Positions 33,601 through 42,303 are shown, counted from the first letter of the stretch. The stretch: 64,000 nt of DNA from an uncultured Alistipes sp. (GCA_910577475.1 CAJTLJ010000002.1:173974-237973), one strand, 5' to 3'. Notes: a model not told the origin generated them from the letters alone. Translations and numbers: made by a program.

Positions 33601-34769
33601 ACGTTGTGGTCGTTGTAGCTGGTGAAGTGCCCCGTCGCCGGGTCGTAGCGGAAGATGCCGTCGTCGTTCGTGCCGATCCACAGCACCGGTTCCCGGGGGT
33701 CGGCGACGATGCAACTCACCGTGCCGTATACCGGCCGCGGTCCGTTCGCTGCCGGGTCCTGCGGCTTCAGCACCTCGAACCGGTCCGCCAGCGGGTGGTA
33801 GTAGTTCACGCCGCCGTAGTAGGTGCCGAGCCAGACGCCCTGCTGGTTGTCGATGCAGATCGACCATACGGAGTCGTGGCTGATCGACGAGGGGTCCGAG
33901 GTGTGGATATGACGGCTGATGGCGCCGCTTTTCTCATCGAGGATCGACAGTCCGTTGTAGGTTCCCACCCAGAGACGCCGGTTCTGGTCGCACTTCAGGA
34001 CGCGGATGTAGTCCGAAGCCAGCCCGGGGGCGCTGCTCTGGGTGTAGCGGGCTGTCTGCCGCAGCGCTTCGTCGATGCGGTAGAGACCGTTTCCGTGGGT
34101 CGAGATCCAGTATCCTCCGTCGGTCGCCCGCACGATGGCCGAGACGTCGCAGCCGCTCATCTCGGGCAGAATCCGATGAATGCGTTGCTGCTCAGCCTCG
34201 TAGCCGTAGAGCCCCGACGACGATCCGACGAGAATCTCCCCGCGGCCGGTCCCGAAGCAGAGGGTGCGGACGTTGATGCCCGCCAGCAGGTTGTCGCCCG
34301 GGGTTTCGGGGTGTGCGGGGTCGAAGAAGTGGATGCCTGAGTCGGTAGCCAGCATCAGCAGCGGACCGACCTCGAGAATGTCGGTCACGCGCGAGACGTT
34401 GCGGATCGTGTGGTTGCGAAAGCGTCGTTCGCGGAAATCGTAGCAGGAGAGACCGGTCGACGTGCCGATCCAGAGCCGGCCGTCGCTTCCCAGCAGGAGC
34501 GCCGTTATGGAACTGTCGCCGAGCGCCCCCTCGCGGCCGGGGTCGCCGTGGAACACCTCGAACCCGTAGCCGTCGTAGCGGTTCAGTCCGTCCTGCGTTC
34601 CCAGCCAGATGTTGCCCTGCCGGTCCTGAACGATGGCGGTGACGGTGCTTTGTGAGAGTCCGTCGTTTACGGAGTGTTTCAAGAATGAGAAACCGCGGCC
34701 GATTGCTACAGGCGAAACGAAACCGGCCGACAGGAGTGCTGTCAGTATGGCGATCCAGGCTTTTTTCAT
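30687..34769 (-). CDS. Hybrid two-component regulator of the heparan-sulfate locus, degenerate receiver
   Basis: 1360 aa from ATG 34769 (frame continues upstream to 35294 but without sense). Order: signal peptide; two periplasmic beta-propellers of Reg_prop repeats (for example DRQGNIWLGTQDGLNRYDGY); Y_Y_Y domain ending near 775; membrane helix about 784-803; HisKA with His841 in SHELRTPL; HATPase with NAFKFTPSGG and GTGIGLSIVRR; receiver about 1100-1220; AraC HTH about 1255-1350. Receiver Asp1151 (IADRVLHGMDG) is present, but the Thr/Ser position (D+30) is Ala1181 and the Lys position (D+52) is Gln1203. Such regulators bind a breakdown oligosaccharide and turn on their own locus; here that is heparin/heparan sulfate by context. 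Confidence 0.93.
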   Translation of the reverse strand: MKKAWIAILTALLSAGFVSPVAIGRGFSFLKHSVNDGLSQSTVTAIVQDRQGNIWLGTQDGLNRYDGYGFEVFHGDPGREGALGDSSITALLLGSDGRLWIGTSTGLSCYDFRERRFRNHTIRNVSRVTDILEVGPLLMLATDSGIHFFDPAHPETPGDNLLAGINVRTLCFGTGRGEILVGSSSGLYGYEAEQQRIHRILPEMSGCDVSAIVRATDGGYWISTHGNGLYRIDEALRQTARYTQSSAPGLASDYIRVLKCDQNRRLWVGTYNGLSILDEKSGAISRHIHTSDPSSISHDSVWSICIDNQQGVWLGTYYGGVNYYHPLADRFEVLKPQDPAANGPRPVYGTVSCIVADPREPVLWIGTNDDGIFRYDPATGHFTSYNDHNVTSTAPGGLSNNIKCILPDDRGGLYVGTHVGGLNYLDVATRRAENFPISNTSPINNGCYTLLDEGDGTLWVGTLSGLLSFDKRTRRFSRHAAAERAPRLASQHISTLFRDSKRRVWVGTDTGLYLCSEGCRDVRSLSDTKISEGGGFLDAPSVLCITEDSRGTVWIGTKQGLLRYDEEQSRFTAYTHRDGLPNDYVYGILEDDMHRLWLSTNNGLSCFDIREAAFRNYRRTEGIANNQFNIYAYCRDRSGTFYFGGLDGITSFRPFELRDNPYAPAPHITDLVVFNDQAGEREQVDQLREADGSLTEAALSARLNLVSIRFSAVNQLAGSRNRYRYTLEGFDDQWYETGNREVSYSNLAPGSYTFRVQAANNDGIWSDREATLLLRILPRWWQTAGARAGFFALLLGLIGVVVGFLTSRMRMQLELNMERKEKERIEELSQEKIRFYVNLSHELRTPLTLILSPLQEIEEHGATDKYVQTRLQYIHRSSTKLLHIVNQMLDYRKAELGMFKIQVAMQNVDEIAGGVFSLFSEIAQNRDMDYIFDSELKGEQLPVDRQFVEMMLTNLLTNAFKFTPSGGIIRLSLAHRDGRLTISVHDSGIGIASDLQKHIFERFYQIDESRMGTGIGLSIVRRLAELHHGDVSLRSEEGRFSEFTLSLPDSLECYTEEELQSDRKPQRSAVSEDLPGYLAEACTPDSEAALSEPQGPDGEERETILLVVDDPSIRNYLTLHFRGRYAVYASSDGQQALDLLKSIEPAVIIADRVLHGMDGLKLCQAVKQNIRTCHIPVILLASKDSMEDQITGIEAGADDYVAQPFSITLLQAKVNNLLKSRYRLRHHYSNSAEVDPDKITSNAIDGEFLKRAIRAVEENMDNENFSSNDFAQALCMSRSNLHLKITSITGESATKFIRKIRFNYACKLLLDRKYTIAEISSMVGFSSPSYFATSFKKHVGCLPTEYVRRRTEGAKESVKE

Positions 34770-34903
34770 CGTACGGTCGACGGAGGTTAGCTCCGTCCGA
34801 AACGTAAAGATAACGATTTTTTCCGAAACTTGCGTATGGGAACGGAAAAAAGGAGCCTCTCTGCGAAAGATAAAGCTCCTTGTATTAAGAAATCCGAATG
34901 CCT

Positions 34904-36175
34904 CTACCGCTCCTTGCGGAGCAGCTCCCGCAGGCGGATCCGTTTGTTGACTACCAGCGGCCGTACCCAGAAGGCGATCGAAAGGATATAGCCCAGGGTC
35001 AGGAAGAGGAAACAGAGCGCGGCGCGCAGTCCGAACAGGTCGCCCAGACCGCCCACGATCAGCGGGCCCAGCGCTCCGCCCGCGATGCCCGTGCAGAGGA
35101 TGCCGGCGAAGGAGCCGTGGTGCCGCTCGATCGAATTCAGACCGAGCGACAGGATGATCGAGAACATCACCGAGATGGAGAATCCGAGCCCCGGAAAGGC
35201 CTGTACGGCTGTTTCGCGACCGCCGAACAGCGCCGCGGCCAGCAGGCCTATCGAGAGCAGGCCGGCGAACTTCAGCACCGTGCGCGAGTCCCACAGCTTC
35301 AGGGCGGCCAGCCCCACCAGACAGCCTACCGATATGTAGCCCCAGAAACGGCCGATGACGGCGGCTCCTGCGGTCTGCGGATCGAGACCGTGGTAGAGCT
35401 CCAGAAATTTCGAGGCCCAGTTGGCGATTCCCTGCTCGGTGGCCGTATAGCAGAGCATGCCGATGAAGAAGAGGTAGACATAGCGGTTGCGGAGCAGCTC
35501 GCGATACGAGGCCGTTCCACCGCTCCGCTCATCCTCCTGCAGTTCGATGCGCGGGAAACGGGCGCAGAGCACCACGACGATGACCGCCGCCAGAATCAGC
35601 GCGAAGAGCCAGTAGAGCGACACCCAGGGGAGGTCGGCCGGTGTAACGGTTCCGAAGAGGGCCGCGATGCCGTGCGGCTCCCCGCCCGAGGTAAGCTGCT
35701 GCACCATGCTCGTGTAGACGAACGGACTGACGAACGACGCCGCGCCGAAGACCAGCTGCCCCATCACGGAGAAGAAGGCGAAGTTCTCCTCGCCGCCGGC
35801 GCTGCGCGTCAGCGGGTTGATGGTCGTCTGCAACATGGCCATGCCCAGTCCGATGGTGAACGACGAGGCCAGCAGCATCGGGAACGAGGGGTTCAGTGCG
35901 AATAGAAGCGAGCCGATCAGCGGCAGCAGGAAGCCGGCCGTGAGGACCGCCTTCTGGCTGAACCGTTCGATCAGCAGGCCCGCCGGAATCGACATGACGG
36001 CATAGGCCACGAAGAAGGAGGTGGGGATGAACCCCGCCAGGGCGAGGTGCGCCAGCCGGAAATTGTCGATGATGTCCGGGATCAGCGGTCCGATGATGTT
36101 CGTGATGAACGAGATGACGAACCAGAAGATCATGATGAGCGCGACCACGCCGTAGTGATGTTGTTGTCTGTTCAT
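34904..36175 (-). CDS. MFS permease of the heparan-sulfate locus
   Basis: 423 aa with 12 hydrophobic helices; starts MNRQQHHYGVVALIMIFWFV. SIPAGLLIERFSQKAVL between helices 2 and 3 is the MFS A-type motif region; GLGMAMLQTTINPL and YTATEQGIANWASKFLE are typical of the sugar-porter FucP/NagP branch. It probably brings unsaturated disaccharides or amino sugars from periplasm to cytoplasm. ATG at 36175 was used; the open frame runs further upstream through the ROK gene but that part is antisense-like noise. 17 bp after the ROK kinase gene, same operon. Confidence 0.87.
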   Translation of the reverse strand: MNRQQHHYGVVALIMIFWFVISFITNIIGPLIPDIIDNFRLAHLALAGFIPTSFFVAYAVMSIPAGLLIERFSQKAVLTAGFLLPLIGSLLFALNPSFPMLLASSFTIGLGMAMLQTTINPLTRSAGGEENFAFFSVMGQLVFGAASFVSPFVYTSMVQQLTSGGEPHGIAALFGTVTPADLPWVSLYWLFALILAAVIVVVLCARFPRIELQEDERSGGTASYRELLRNRYVYLFFIGMLCYTATEQGIANWASKFLELYHGLDPQTAGAAVIGRFWGYISVGCLVGLAALKLWDSRTVLKFAGLLSIGLLAAALFGGRETAVQAFPGLGFSISVMFSIILSLGLNSIERHHGSFAGILCTGIAGGALGPLIVGGLGDLFGLRAALCFLFLTLGYILSIAFWVRPLVVNKRIRLRELLRKER

Positions 36176-36192
36176 GTTCTGCACACCTTTTT

Positions 36193-37143
36193 TCACGATT
36201 TCTTTTCGGTCGGTCGGAAGGCGAGCCCCGCGGCGCCCAGACAGCCCGCCCGGTTGCCGAGCGTGGCTCCCACGATGCGCGTCTCCTCGCTGCAAACCGC
36301 CATGGCCCGCGCGAAGACCCGCTTGCGCAGCTCGTCGAGATAGAACTCGCCGGCCTCCGAAATGCCCCCGCCGATCACGACCGTCTGGGGCGAGAAGATG
36401 TGGATGATGCTGATGATGCCCGTCGAGAGGTAGTCCCAGTGCTCCTCCATCACCTCGCGGGCCAGAGCGTCGCCCGCATGGTAGAGCGCGACGATCATCT
36501 CGCCGTCGCAGCGGGTGCAGGCCCGCTTCTCTTCGGCGCACCGGGCCTGGAAACGACGGACGAGCGCCGCCGTGGAGGCGTAGTGCTCCAGACAGCCCAC
36601 GCTGCCGCAGGCGCACGGCTCGCCGTCGCACTTGACGGTCATGTGGCCGAACTCGGTGCCGCGGTTGCGGTAGCCGCCGTAGAGCCTGCCGTCGATCAGC
36701 ACGCCGCCGCCGATGCCGGTTCCGACCGTCAGGAACACCACGTCCGTGGCCCCTTTGGCTGCGCCGTAGAGCGTCTCGCCCAGCGCCATGAGGTTGGCGT
36801 CGTTGTTCACCCGCACGGGAAGTCCCGTGGCCAGCTCCAGCCGGTCGGAGATCGGAATCCGCTCCCAGCCGGGAATGTTCTCGGCGCCGCCCAACACCAT
36901 CCGTTCATCGGCCGAGACCACTCCGGGGGAGCCGACTCCGATTCCTACGGGTTGCAATCCGTTTTCGGCGGCGAACTCCAGACAGCTCTTCGCACCGGCC
37001 AGAATCTGCCCCAGCACCGCCTCCGCACCCTCGTCGGCGAGCGTGGGGAGCTTTCCGCTGAAGAGGACTCCGCCGTCGGAAGCGACCAGGGCGTACTTCA
37101 CCGAAGTACCGCCCAGGTCGATACCTATCGCATAGCTTCTCAT
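36193..37143 (-). CDS. ROK-family sugar kinase
   Basis: 316 aa ATP-dependent hexose kinase or regulator; no DNA-binding domain, so a kinase. ATP motif IGIDLGGTSVKYALV, substrate loop VNNDANLMALGE with the catalytic Asp, GTGIGGGVLIDG, and the zinc site CACGSVGCLEHYAS. In the Bacteroides heparan-sulfate locus a ROK kinase of this sort acts on the amino sugar released; here GlcNAc or glucosamine is a reasonable guess. It ends 17 bp before the permease and starts 4 bp after the DUF3604 gene. Confidence 0.9.
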   Translation of the reverse strand: MRSYAIGIDLGGTSVKYALVASDGGVLFSGKLPTLADEGAEAVLGQILAGAKSCLEFAAENGLQPVGIGVGSPGVVSADERMVLGGAENIPGWERIPISDRLELATGLPVRVNNDANLMALGETLYGAAKGATDVVFLTVGTGIGGGVLIDGRLYGGYRNRGTEFGHMTVKCDGEPCACGSVGCLEHYASTAALVRRFQARCAEEKRACTRCDGEMIVALYHAGDALAREVMEEHWDYLSTGIISIIHIFSPQTVVIGGGISEAGEFYLDELRKRVFARAMAVCSEETRIVGATLGNRAGCLGAAGLAFRPTEKKS

Positions 37144-37147
37144 GGCC

Positions 37148-38797
37148 TTACGCTCTTTCCACCCAGATCGGCGTTGCCCATGCCCACTGTCCGTCGCGCT
37201 GACGCACGCGCACGTAGTAGTAGTCGGTATCGCGTTCCGCATCGCTGTCTTCCATGTAGGTTCCGATCGCGAAGGCGCTCTCGGGAGCCGCACGGTTGAA
37301 CTGGATCGCCTCGCTCAGCCAGCCGCGCATGAAGTGCGCCTTGGCACCCTGCAGCAGCTCGTCGAGCGTGTAGGAGATCTGCTGGCCGTTGAAGTCGGCC
37401 GTGATGGTCGCCCGGCGCGGCATCTCGACGTCGAGCACCACGCCCTGCTGGGCGGGGGTCATCACGTTGGGGTTCTTCGACGAGTACATGTCCAGCTCCA
37501 CGTGCTGCGCGCTGCGGTCCAGCAGGCGGTTCACACGGGTCTTGAAGCGGTGTTCGCCCGGCTGCGGCGAGGTGAAGGCGGCGCCGCGGAAGCAGGTCTG
37601 CACGTCGCGGATCTCGCCCTCGGAGAGCTTCAGCCGGCCCTGCCAGTGCACGTACTCCTCCTCGCGGTTCCAGCCGAAGTCGATCTTGATCTTGGCGCGC
37701 ACGACATCGCCCTCGGGGTTCTGCGCGAGGAACGGACCGTTCAGACGGGCCACGCAGCGGCCGTTCTTGATCAGGTCCACGTAGTCGATGAAGTTCTGCG
37801 CCTCGACGTTGAGGTATATTTCGCGCTTGCCGGCCTTGACCACGTCGCCCATCGTGGCGCCGTTGATGCGGAAGTCGATCTTGATCTTGTCGCCCGTGAT
37901 GCCGCACACGTGGCGCTTCGACATGGCGTCCCAGAGCTTGTCGCGGTCGAGCGACTCGGCCAGCACGCCGATGCGGCCGTCGCCGTAGCTGCCCGGATAG
38001 CCGGCATGCTGGTCGGTGGAGCACATCAGACCGAACTTGTGGCCCTGCTCCAGACCGTAGAGTACCGAGCCCTCCCAGACGCGGGGACCCATATCGTGCA
38101 GGTAGTCGTAGTCGCCCATGTCGCCCTCGGCCAGACCGTGGCGCGAGAACATCTCGACGAAGGGCAGCTGCGGGTCGTCGTCTGTGAAGGCTTTCCACTC
38201 GTAGCCGCGGAATCCGGTCTGGTAGCCCATGTGGTGGGGCGTTACGAAGACCTTGTATTTGCGCAGCTTCTCTTTCAGGTCGGGCACGGAGGTGCACTCC
38301 AGCAGCGGCGTGTCGTAGTCGTAGCAGAGAGCCACGTGGTCGCCGTGCTCCATCGAGTGACACTCGTAGGAGGTGAAGCTCAGGAATTTGCCGGGGTCGT
38401 TGGCCTCGCGGGTCTTGCGGACGTACTTGTCCCAGCCTCCGGCGCGCAGGCGCTTGAAGGCCTCGGTGTGATAGCCGATCACCCAGTTCAGCCGCGGGTC
38501 GTTCTCGCCCGGAATGTCGGGCCAGAGGGCGTGAGGCGTCACGGCGCAGAAATCCAGCTGTTCGCGGGCCGCGGCCAGCGCATCCTCCAGATCACCGTGG
38601 CCGTAGGTGACGTTGCAGTGGTTGTGGATATCGCCCCAGAACACCTTCATGTCCTTGAGCGACTCGAAGCTGCGTTTCAGCTCTTCGGGCAGCTTCCGGT
38701 CGTTCGACTTGCCTCCTACGCAGCTCAGCAGCGAGCCCGAGGCGGCCAGACCCAGCAGCGACCAGCCCGATGCCTTCAAAAAATCTCTTCTATCCAT
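37148..38797 (-). CDS. Tat-exported DUF3604 (PHP-like) lipoprotein
   Basis: 549 aa. N-terminus carries RRDFLKAS (twin-arginine) and a lipobox-like LLSC with Cys26. Metal-binding PHP-type motifs are preserved: WGDIHNHCNVTYGHGD (54 onward), AVTPHALW, YECHSMEHGDHVALC, VTPHHMGYQ and CSTDQHAGYPGS. This looks like a working metal-dependent hydrolase. The C-terminal part is beta-rich. DUF3604 has no agreed reaction. It lies in tight succession with a sulfatase (33 bp) and the ROK kinase (4 bp), so a step in breaking down sulfated glycosaminoglycan is inferred. Folded, metal-loaded export by Tat fits a metalloenzyme. Confidence 0.85.
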   Translation of the reverse strand: MDRRDFLKASGWSLLGLAASGSLLSCVGGKSNDRKLPEELKRSFESLKDMKVFWGDIHNHCNVTYGHGDLEDALAAAREQLDFCAVTPHALWPDIPGENDPRLNWVIGYHTEAFKRLRAGGWDKYVRKTREANDPGKFLSFTSYECHSMEHGDHVALCYDYDTPLLECTSVPDLKEKLRKYKVFVTPHHMGYQTGFRGYEWKAFTDDDPQLPFVEMFSRHGLAEGDMGDYDYLHDMGPRVWEGSVLYGLEQGHKFGLMCSTDQHAGYPGSYGDGRIGVLAESLDRDKLWDAMSKRHVCGITGDKIKIDFRINGATMGDVVKAGKREIYLNVEAQNFIDYVDLIKNGRCVARLNGPFLAQNPEGDVVRAKIKIDFGWNREEEYVHWQGRLKLSEGEIRDVQTCFRGAAFTSPQPGEHRFKTRVNRLLDRSAQHVELDMYSSKNPNVMTPAQQGVVLDVEMPRRATITADFNGQQISYTLDELLQGAKAHFMRGWLSEAIQFNRAAPESAFAIGTYMEDSDAERDTDYYYVRVRQRDGQWAWATPIWVERA

Positions 38798-38830
38798 AAT
38801 TTTAAGGTAGTATTATTAAGTTTAGGTTCT

Positions 38831-40513
38831 TTACAAATTCTCGACACCCTGGAAAAATTCGCTCTGCAACTCGTCGGGATCGGTATCGTCCGCCTCGGCC
38901 TGCAACTCCTTCAGCCGGGCGTGCATCTCCTCGCGGACGGCGGCATAGGCCGGATCGTCGTAGCGGTTCCGCAACTCGTTCGGATCCTCCTGAAGGTCGT
39001 AGAGCTCCCACTCGTCCACGTCGTTGTAGAAATGGATCAGCTTGTAACGCTCGGTGCGGATGCCGTAGTGGCGTTTCACGGAGTGCCACGAGGGGTACTC
39101 GTAGTAGTGGTAGTAGACCCCCGTGCGCCACTCGGCCGGAATCTCGCCCTTCGAGGTCAGCACCCCCTTGAGCGAACGGCCCTGAATGTCGGCGGGAATC
39201 TCCACGCCGGCGAAGTCGAGCAGCGTGGGGGCGTAGTCGATGTTCATGGCCAGCGCCTTCGAGCGTGTGCCGGCGGCTACGGCTTTGGGATAGCGGACCA
39301 GCAGCGGGGTGCGCTGACACTCCTCGTACATGAAACGCTTGTCGAACCAGCCGTGCTCGCCCAGGAAGAAGCCCTGGTCGGAGGTGTAGATGACGATCGT
39401 GTTGTCCAGTTCGCCGATCTTCTCCAGATAGTCCAGCAGACGGCCCACGTTCTCGTCCACGCCCTTGATGACGGCGCAGTAGTCGCGCATGTACTGCTGG
39501 TATTTCCAGCGCACGATCTCCTCGGGCGTAGCCGTGCCCCGGATCTTCTCCCATTCGGCCAGGCGGGGGGCGTAGGCCGCATCCCAGCGGGTCTTCTCCT
39601 CGTCGGTCATGCGGTTGTAGGCGTCCTGGAACTGCTTCACGCTGCTCAGCCAGTCATTGGCGCGCTTCACGTCGGCCTTGTTGGCGTCGCTCTCCTGCTC
39701 CGCTTCGCCGAGGTCGCTCCGCAGCTGCTCGGGCGAGATCAGTTTCAGGTCCCACTCGGGCCACATGTGGCGGCCGATCTCCATCTCCTGCTCGCGGGCG
39801 GCGCGGCCGCGGGTCGCATAGTCGTCCAGCAGGGTCTCGGGTTCGGGGAACACCTTATCGTCGTAGATGCCCAGATGGCGCTGCGCCGGCATCCAGTTGC
39901 GGTGAGGTGCCTTATGATAATAGAGCATGGCGAAGGGACGATCCTTGTCGCGCTGCTCGAGCCAGCCGATCGCCTTGTCGGTAATCACGTCGGTGACGTA
40001 GCCGGGCTCGATTTTCTCCTCGCCGTTCTCGATGAACAGCGGCGAGTAGTATTCGCCCTGCGCCACCAGAATGCTCCAGAAGTCGAAGCCCTGTGGCTCG
40101 GAGTTCAGGTGCCACTTGCCGATCATGGCTGTCTGGTAGCCGGCGTCGTGCAACAGCTTGGGGAAGGTCTGCTGCGAACCGTCGAAGGTGCGCGAGTTGT
40201 CCGTGAAGCCGTTCTTGTGGCTGTATTTGCCCGTCAGGATGCAGGCGCGCGAGGGTCCCGAGATGGCGTTGGCTACGTAGCAGTTCTCGAAGAGCATGCC
40301 TTCGCGGGCCAGCCGGTCCAGATTGGGGGTCTCGACCAGCCGGTTGTCGTAGCAGCTCAGGGCCTGACAGGTGTGGTCGTCGGTCATCATGATGACGATG
40401 TTGGGCTGGCGCGTCGCCTCGGGCGCTCCGCAGCCGGTCAGTGCCGCAACCGACAGCGGTACGGCGGCGAGCCGCACGCTCGGTCGGGCGTGAAGTCGTG
40501 AATTCGGTTTCAT
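38831..40513 (-). CDS. Ser-type sulfatase, probable GlcNAc-6-O-sulfatase (S1_11-like)
   Basis: 560 aa lipoprotein (lipobox ALTGC, Cys28). The formylglycine site is Ser85 in ISGPSRACILTG, matured by an anaerobic sulfatase-maturing enzyme, which is not in this window. Metal-site elements: NIVIMMTDDHT, GKWHLNSEPQGF and YTSDQGFFLGEHG. The KYSHKNGFTDNSRTFDGSQQ and KAPHRNWMPAQRHLG segments recall the Bacteroides S1_11 enzyme that removes 6-O-sulfate from GlcNAc in heparan sulfate; I infer the same substrate. 27 bp after the upstream sulfatase gene. Confidence 0.88.
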   Translation of the reverse strand: MKPNSRLHARPSVRLAAVPLSVAALTGCGAPEATRQPNIVIMMTDDHTCQALSCYDNRLVETPNLDRLAREGMLFENCYVANAISGPSRACILTGKYSHKNGFTDNSRTFDGSQQTFPKLLHDAGYQTAMIGKWHLNSEPQGFDFWSILVAQGEYYSPLFIENGEEKIEPGYVTDVITDKAIGWLEQRDKDRPFAMLYYHKAPHRNWMPAQRHLGIYDDKVFPEPETLLDDYATRGRAAREQEMEIGRHMWPEWDLKLISPEQLRSDLGEAEQESDANKADVKRANDWLSSVKQFQDAYNRMTDEEKTRWDAAYAPRLAEWEKIRGTATPEEIVRWKYQQYMRDYCAVIKGVDENVGRLLDYLEKIGELDNTIVIYTSDQGFFLGEHGWFDKRFMYEECQRTPLLVRYPKAVAAGTRSKALAMNIDYAPTLLDFAGVEIPADIQGRSLKGVLTSKGEIPAEWRTGVYYHYYEYPSWHSVKRHYGIRTERYKLIHFYNDVDEWELYDLQEDPNELRNRYDDPAYAAVREEMHARLKELQAEADDTDPDELQSEFFQGVENL

Positions 40514-40540
40514 TGCGTGTTTGTTTTGTCGGTTTTATGT

Positions 40541-41983
40541 TCAACGGTTCCCGCGGATATGGCCGGAGGGGCGTTCTTCGTTTTCGATCAGATCCTTCAG
40601 CTCGCGCTGGAGGCGCTTGTCCCCGGTCTTGACGCCCCAGTCGTACATCTTGCGGCGCAGGCGCTTCAGTTCGGACGCATGACGGCGGTCGACGGCCAGA
40701 TTCACCATCTCGCCCCGGTCCGCATCCAGGTCGTAGAGCATCTCGCGGTTCTGGAAATGGATGTAGAGCACATATTTGTAGCGGCCTTCGACGATACTCC
40801 AGCCCCGTACCTTCGCGCTCGACAACAGCGTCTCGACGAACACCTCGTCGTGCAGGGTCTCGCTTTTACCCTCGGCAACGGGACGCAGCGAACGGCCGCG
40901 GTAGCGCTCCGGGTCGAGCTTCACCCCGGCATAGTCGCAGCAGGTGGCATAGACGTCCAGACCGATGTTCGACAGCGCCTTGTCGTTGCTCACGCCCGCC
41001 GCGGCCCGGCCTTTCGGAGCCTTGACGATCAGCGGCACGTTGATGCACTCCTCGAAGAGGACCCATTTCTGGTTCCACTGATGGGCGGCCGCTCCGTCGC
41101 CGTGGTCGCTGCTGAAGATGATGACCGCATCGTCGTACATACCCCGGTCCTTGAGCGCCTGAATCAGCCGGCCGATCTCCCGGTCGACCCGTTCGACAAG
41201 CCGGTAGTAGCCGTACAGATAGCGCCGCCAGTCGTTCTGCGAGTAGTCGAAGACGTCGTGCGAACGGGGCGCGAGCCGCTCCTCTATGCGAATCGCTTCG
41301 GCCTCGAAGGTCGAGGGCATGAAGTTGGCGGGCAGGTTGGGGCACTCTTCGAGCTCGAAGGGGGGCAGCTCTCCGTAATGGAGCGACTGATTGCGGGCGA
41401 ACTCGCAGATCTCGTGCGGGTTTAGGTACGAGGCCACCAGGAAGAGCGGCTTTTCGGGGTCGCGGCGGTCGAAAGCCTCGGCGCACTTGTCGGCGATGAT
41501 GCGGTCGTCCATGTCGCACAGTTTCCGGAATCCGGTGCCCTGCTCGGGAATGTTCACCTCCGGCACGTGCCACTTGCCGGCGTAGAGACATTCGTAGCCG
41601 GCCTCGTCCATGCGGTGGCCGATACCGGTGTCCATTGCCTCCTGTGCGGGGCGGTCGTCGTTGTCGTAGGCACCCACTTCGAAGGGCATGCAGCCCGTGA
41701 TGAGCGACGAGCGGCAGGGGCCGCTCAGGGGGAAGGGGCAGTAGGCGCGGTCGAAGCGGACGCCGTCGGCTGCCAGCGCATCCATGTTGGGGGTCGATAG
41801 CCAGGGGTTGCCGGCGCAGCTCATGGCGCGGGCGGTCTGCTGATCGGTCAGGATGAAGATCACGTCGGGGCGCTTGTCCTTGCGCGGTGCGGTGCGGGCG
41901 GCCTGCGCCTGAGCGGAGGCTCCGAGACTCAGAGCGGCTACGGACCCGGCGATCAGGGGGCGGGAAGTGCGGATGAAGTCCAT
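40541..41983 (-). CDS. Second Ser-type sulfatase (S1 family)
   Basis: 480 aa with a signal peptide (SLGASAQAQA, no lipobox Cys). Formylglycine site Ser87 in PLSGPCRSSLITG. Other sulfatase landmarks: RPDVIFILTDQQTARAMSC, LYAGKWHVPEVN and IIFSSDHGDGAAAHQWNQK. N-sulfo or 2-O-sulfo groups are candidate targets, since the other sulfatase looks 6-O-specific; the sequence alone does not decide. First gene of the minus-strand arm; ATG 41983 chosen because the upstream open frame lies in the control region. Confidence 0.85.
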   Translation of the reverse strand: MDFIRTSRPLIAGSVAALSLGASAQAQAARTAPRKDKRPDVIFILTDQQTARAMSCAGNPWLSTPNMDALAADGVRFDRAYCPFPLSGPCRSSLITGCMPFEVGAYDNDDRPAQEAMDTGIGHRMDEAGYECLYAGKWHVPEVNIPEQGTGFRKLCDMDDRIIADKCAEAFDRRDPEKPLFLVASYLNPHEICEFARNQSLHYGELPPFELEECPNLPANFMPSTFEAEAIRIEERLAPRSHDVFDYSQNDWRRYLYGYYRLVERVDREIGRLIQALKDRGMYDDAVIIFSSDHGDGAAAHQWNQKWVLFEECINVPLIVKAPKGRAAAGVSNDKALSNIGLDVYATCCDYAGVKLDPERYRGRSLRPVAEGKSETLHDEVFVETLLSSAKVRGWSIVEGRYKYVLYIHFQNREMLYDLDADRGEMVNLAVDRRHASELKRLRRKMYDWGVKTGDKRLQRELKDLIENEERPSGHIRGNR

Positions 41984-42303
41984 GTTTTGGAAACGGTTTT
42001 TCGGTTGTTTTTCAGGTTGAACAAAATTACGCTTTTTTTCGGAACCGGACCCTCCCTGCTGTTGCAAAATAACGTGCGTCTGTTCAATAAGTTTTGAATT
42101 TGTCCTGCGGGCTTTCGATTTTGTCCTATCCGCCGGTCGAATCTTGCCGATTCGGCCGCAGATTCGACAAATTCGACGATCGATTGAACAAATTTGGGAT
42201 AGGAGTGGTAAAAATTGGTGAAACATTGTCCATAGTATAAAACATGCGCCGGCGCTTTTCGTTACCTTTGTAACACTGCGAAAAACCTGAAAAACTACCG
42301 AAT
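41984..42303. promoter_or_regulatory. Divergent control region of the heparan-sulfate locus
   Basis: 320 bp without a gene. Minus-strand -7 box TAATTTTG (42022-42029) for the sulfatase arm; plus-strand TACCTTTG (42263-42270) for the lyase arm, inside GTTACCTTTGTAAC. In the middle: an 8-bp inverted repeat TGTTCAAT/ATTGAACA (42081-42088, 42183-42190), two direct copies of ATTTGTCCT / ATTTTGTCCT (42098, 42118) about 20 bp apart, and GATTCGACAAATTCGAC (42161-42177). The two spaced direct copies suit binding of the AraC domain of the hybrid regulator. Confidence 0.6.

Noticed and set aside
37142..40501. 1119-aa open frame on the plus strand
   Set aside because: Antisense to the DUF3604 and sulfatase genes. 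Frames open for long stretches on the opposite strand of GC-rich codons; the translation is low in motifs and has no homologous features.
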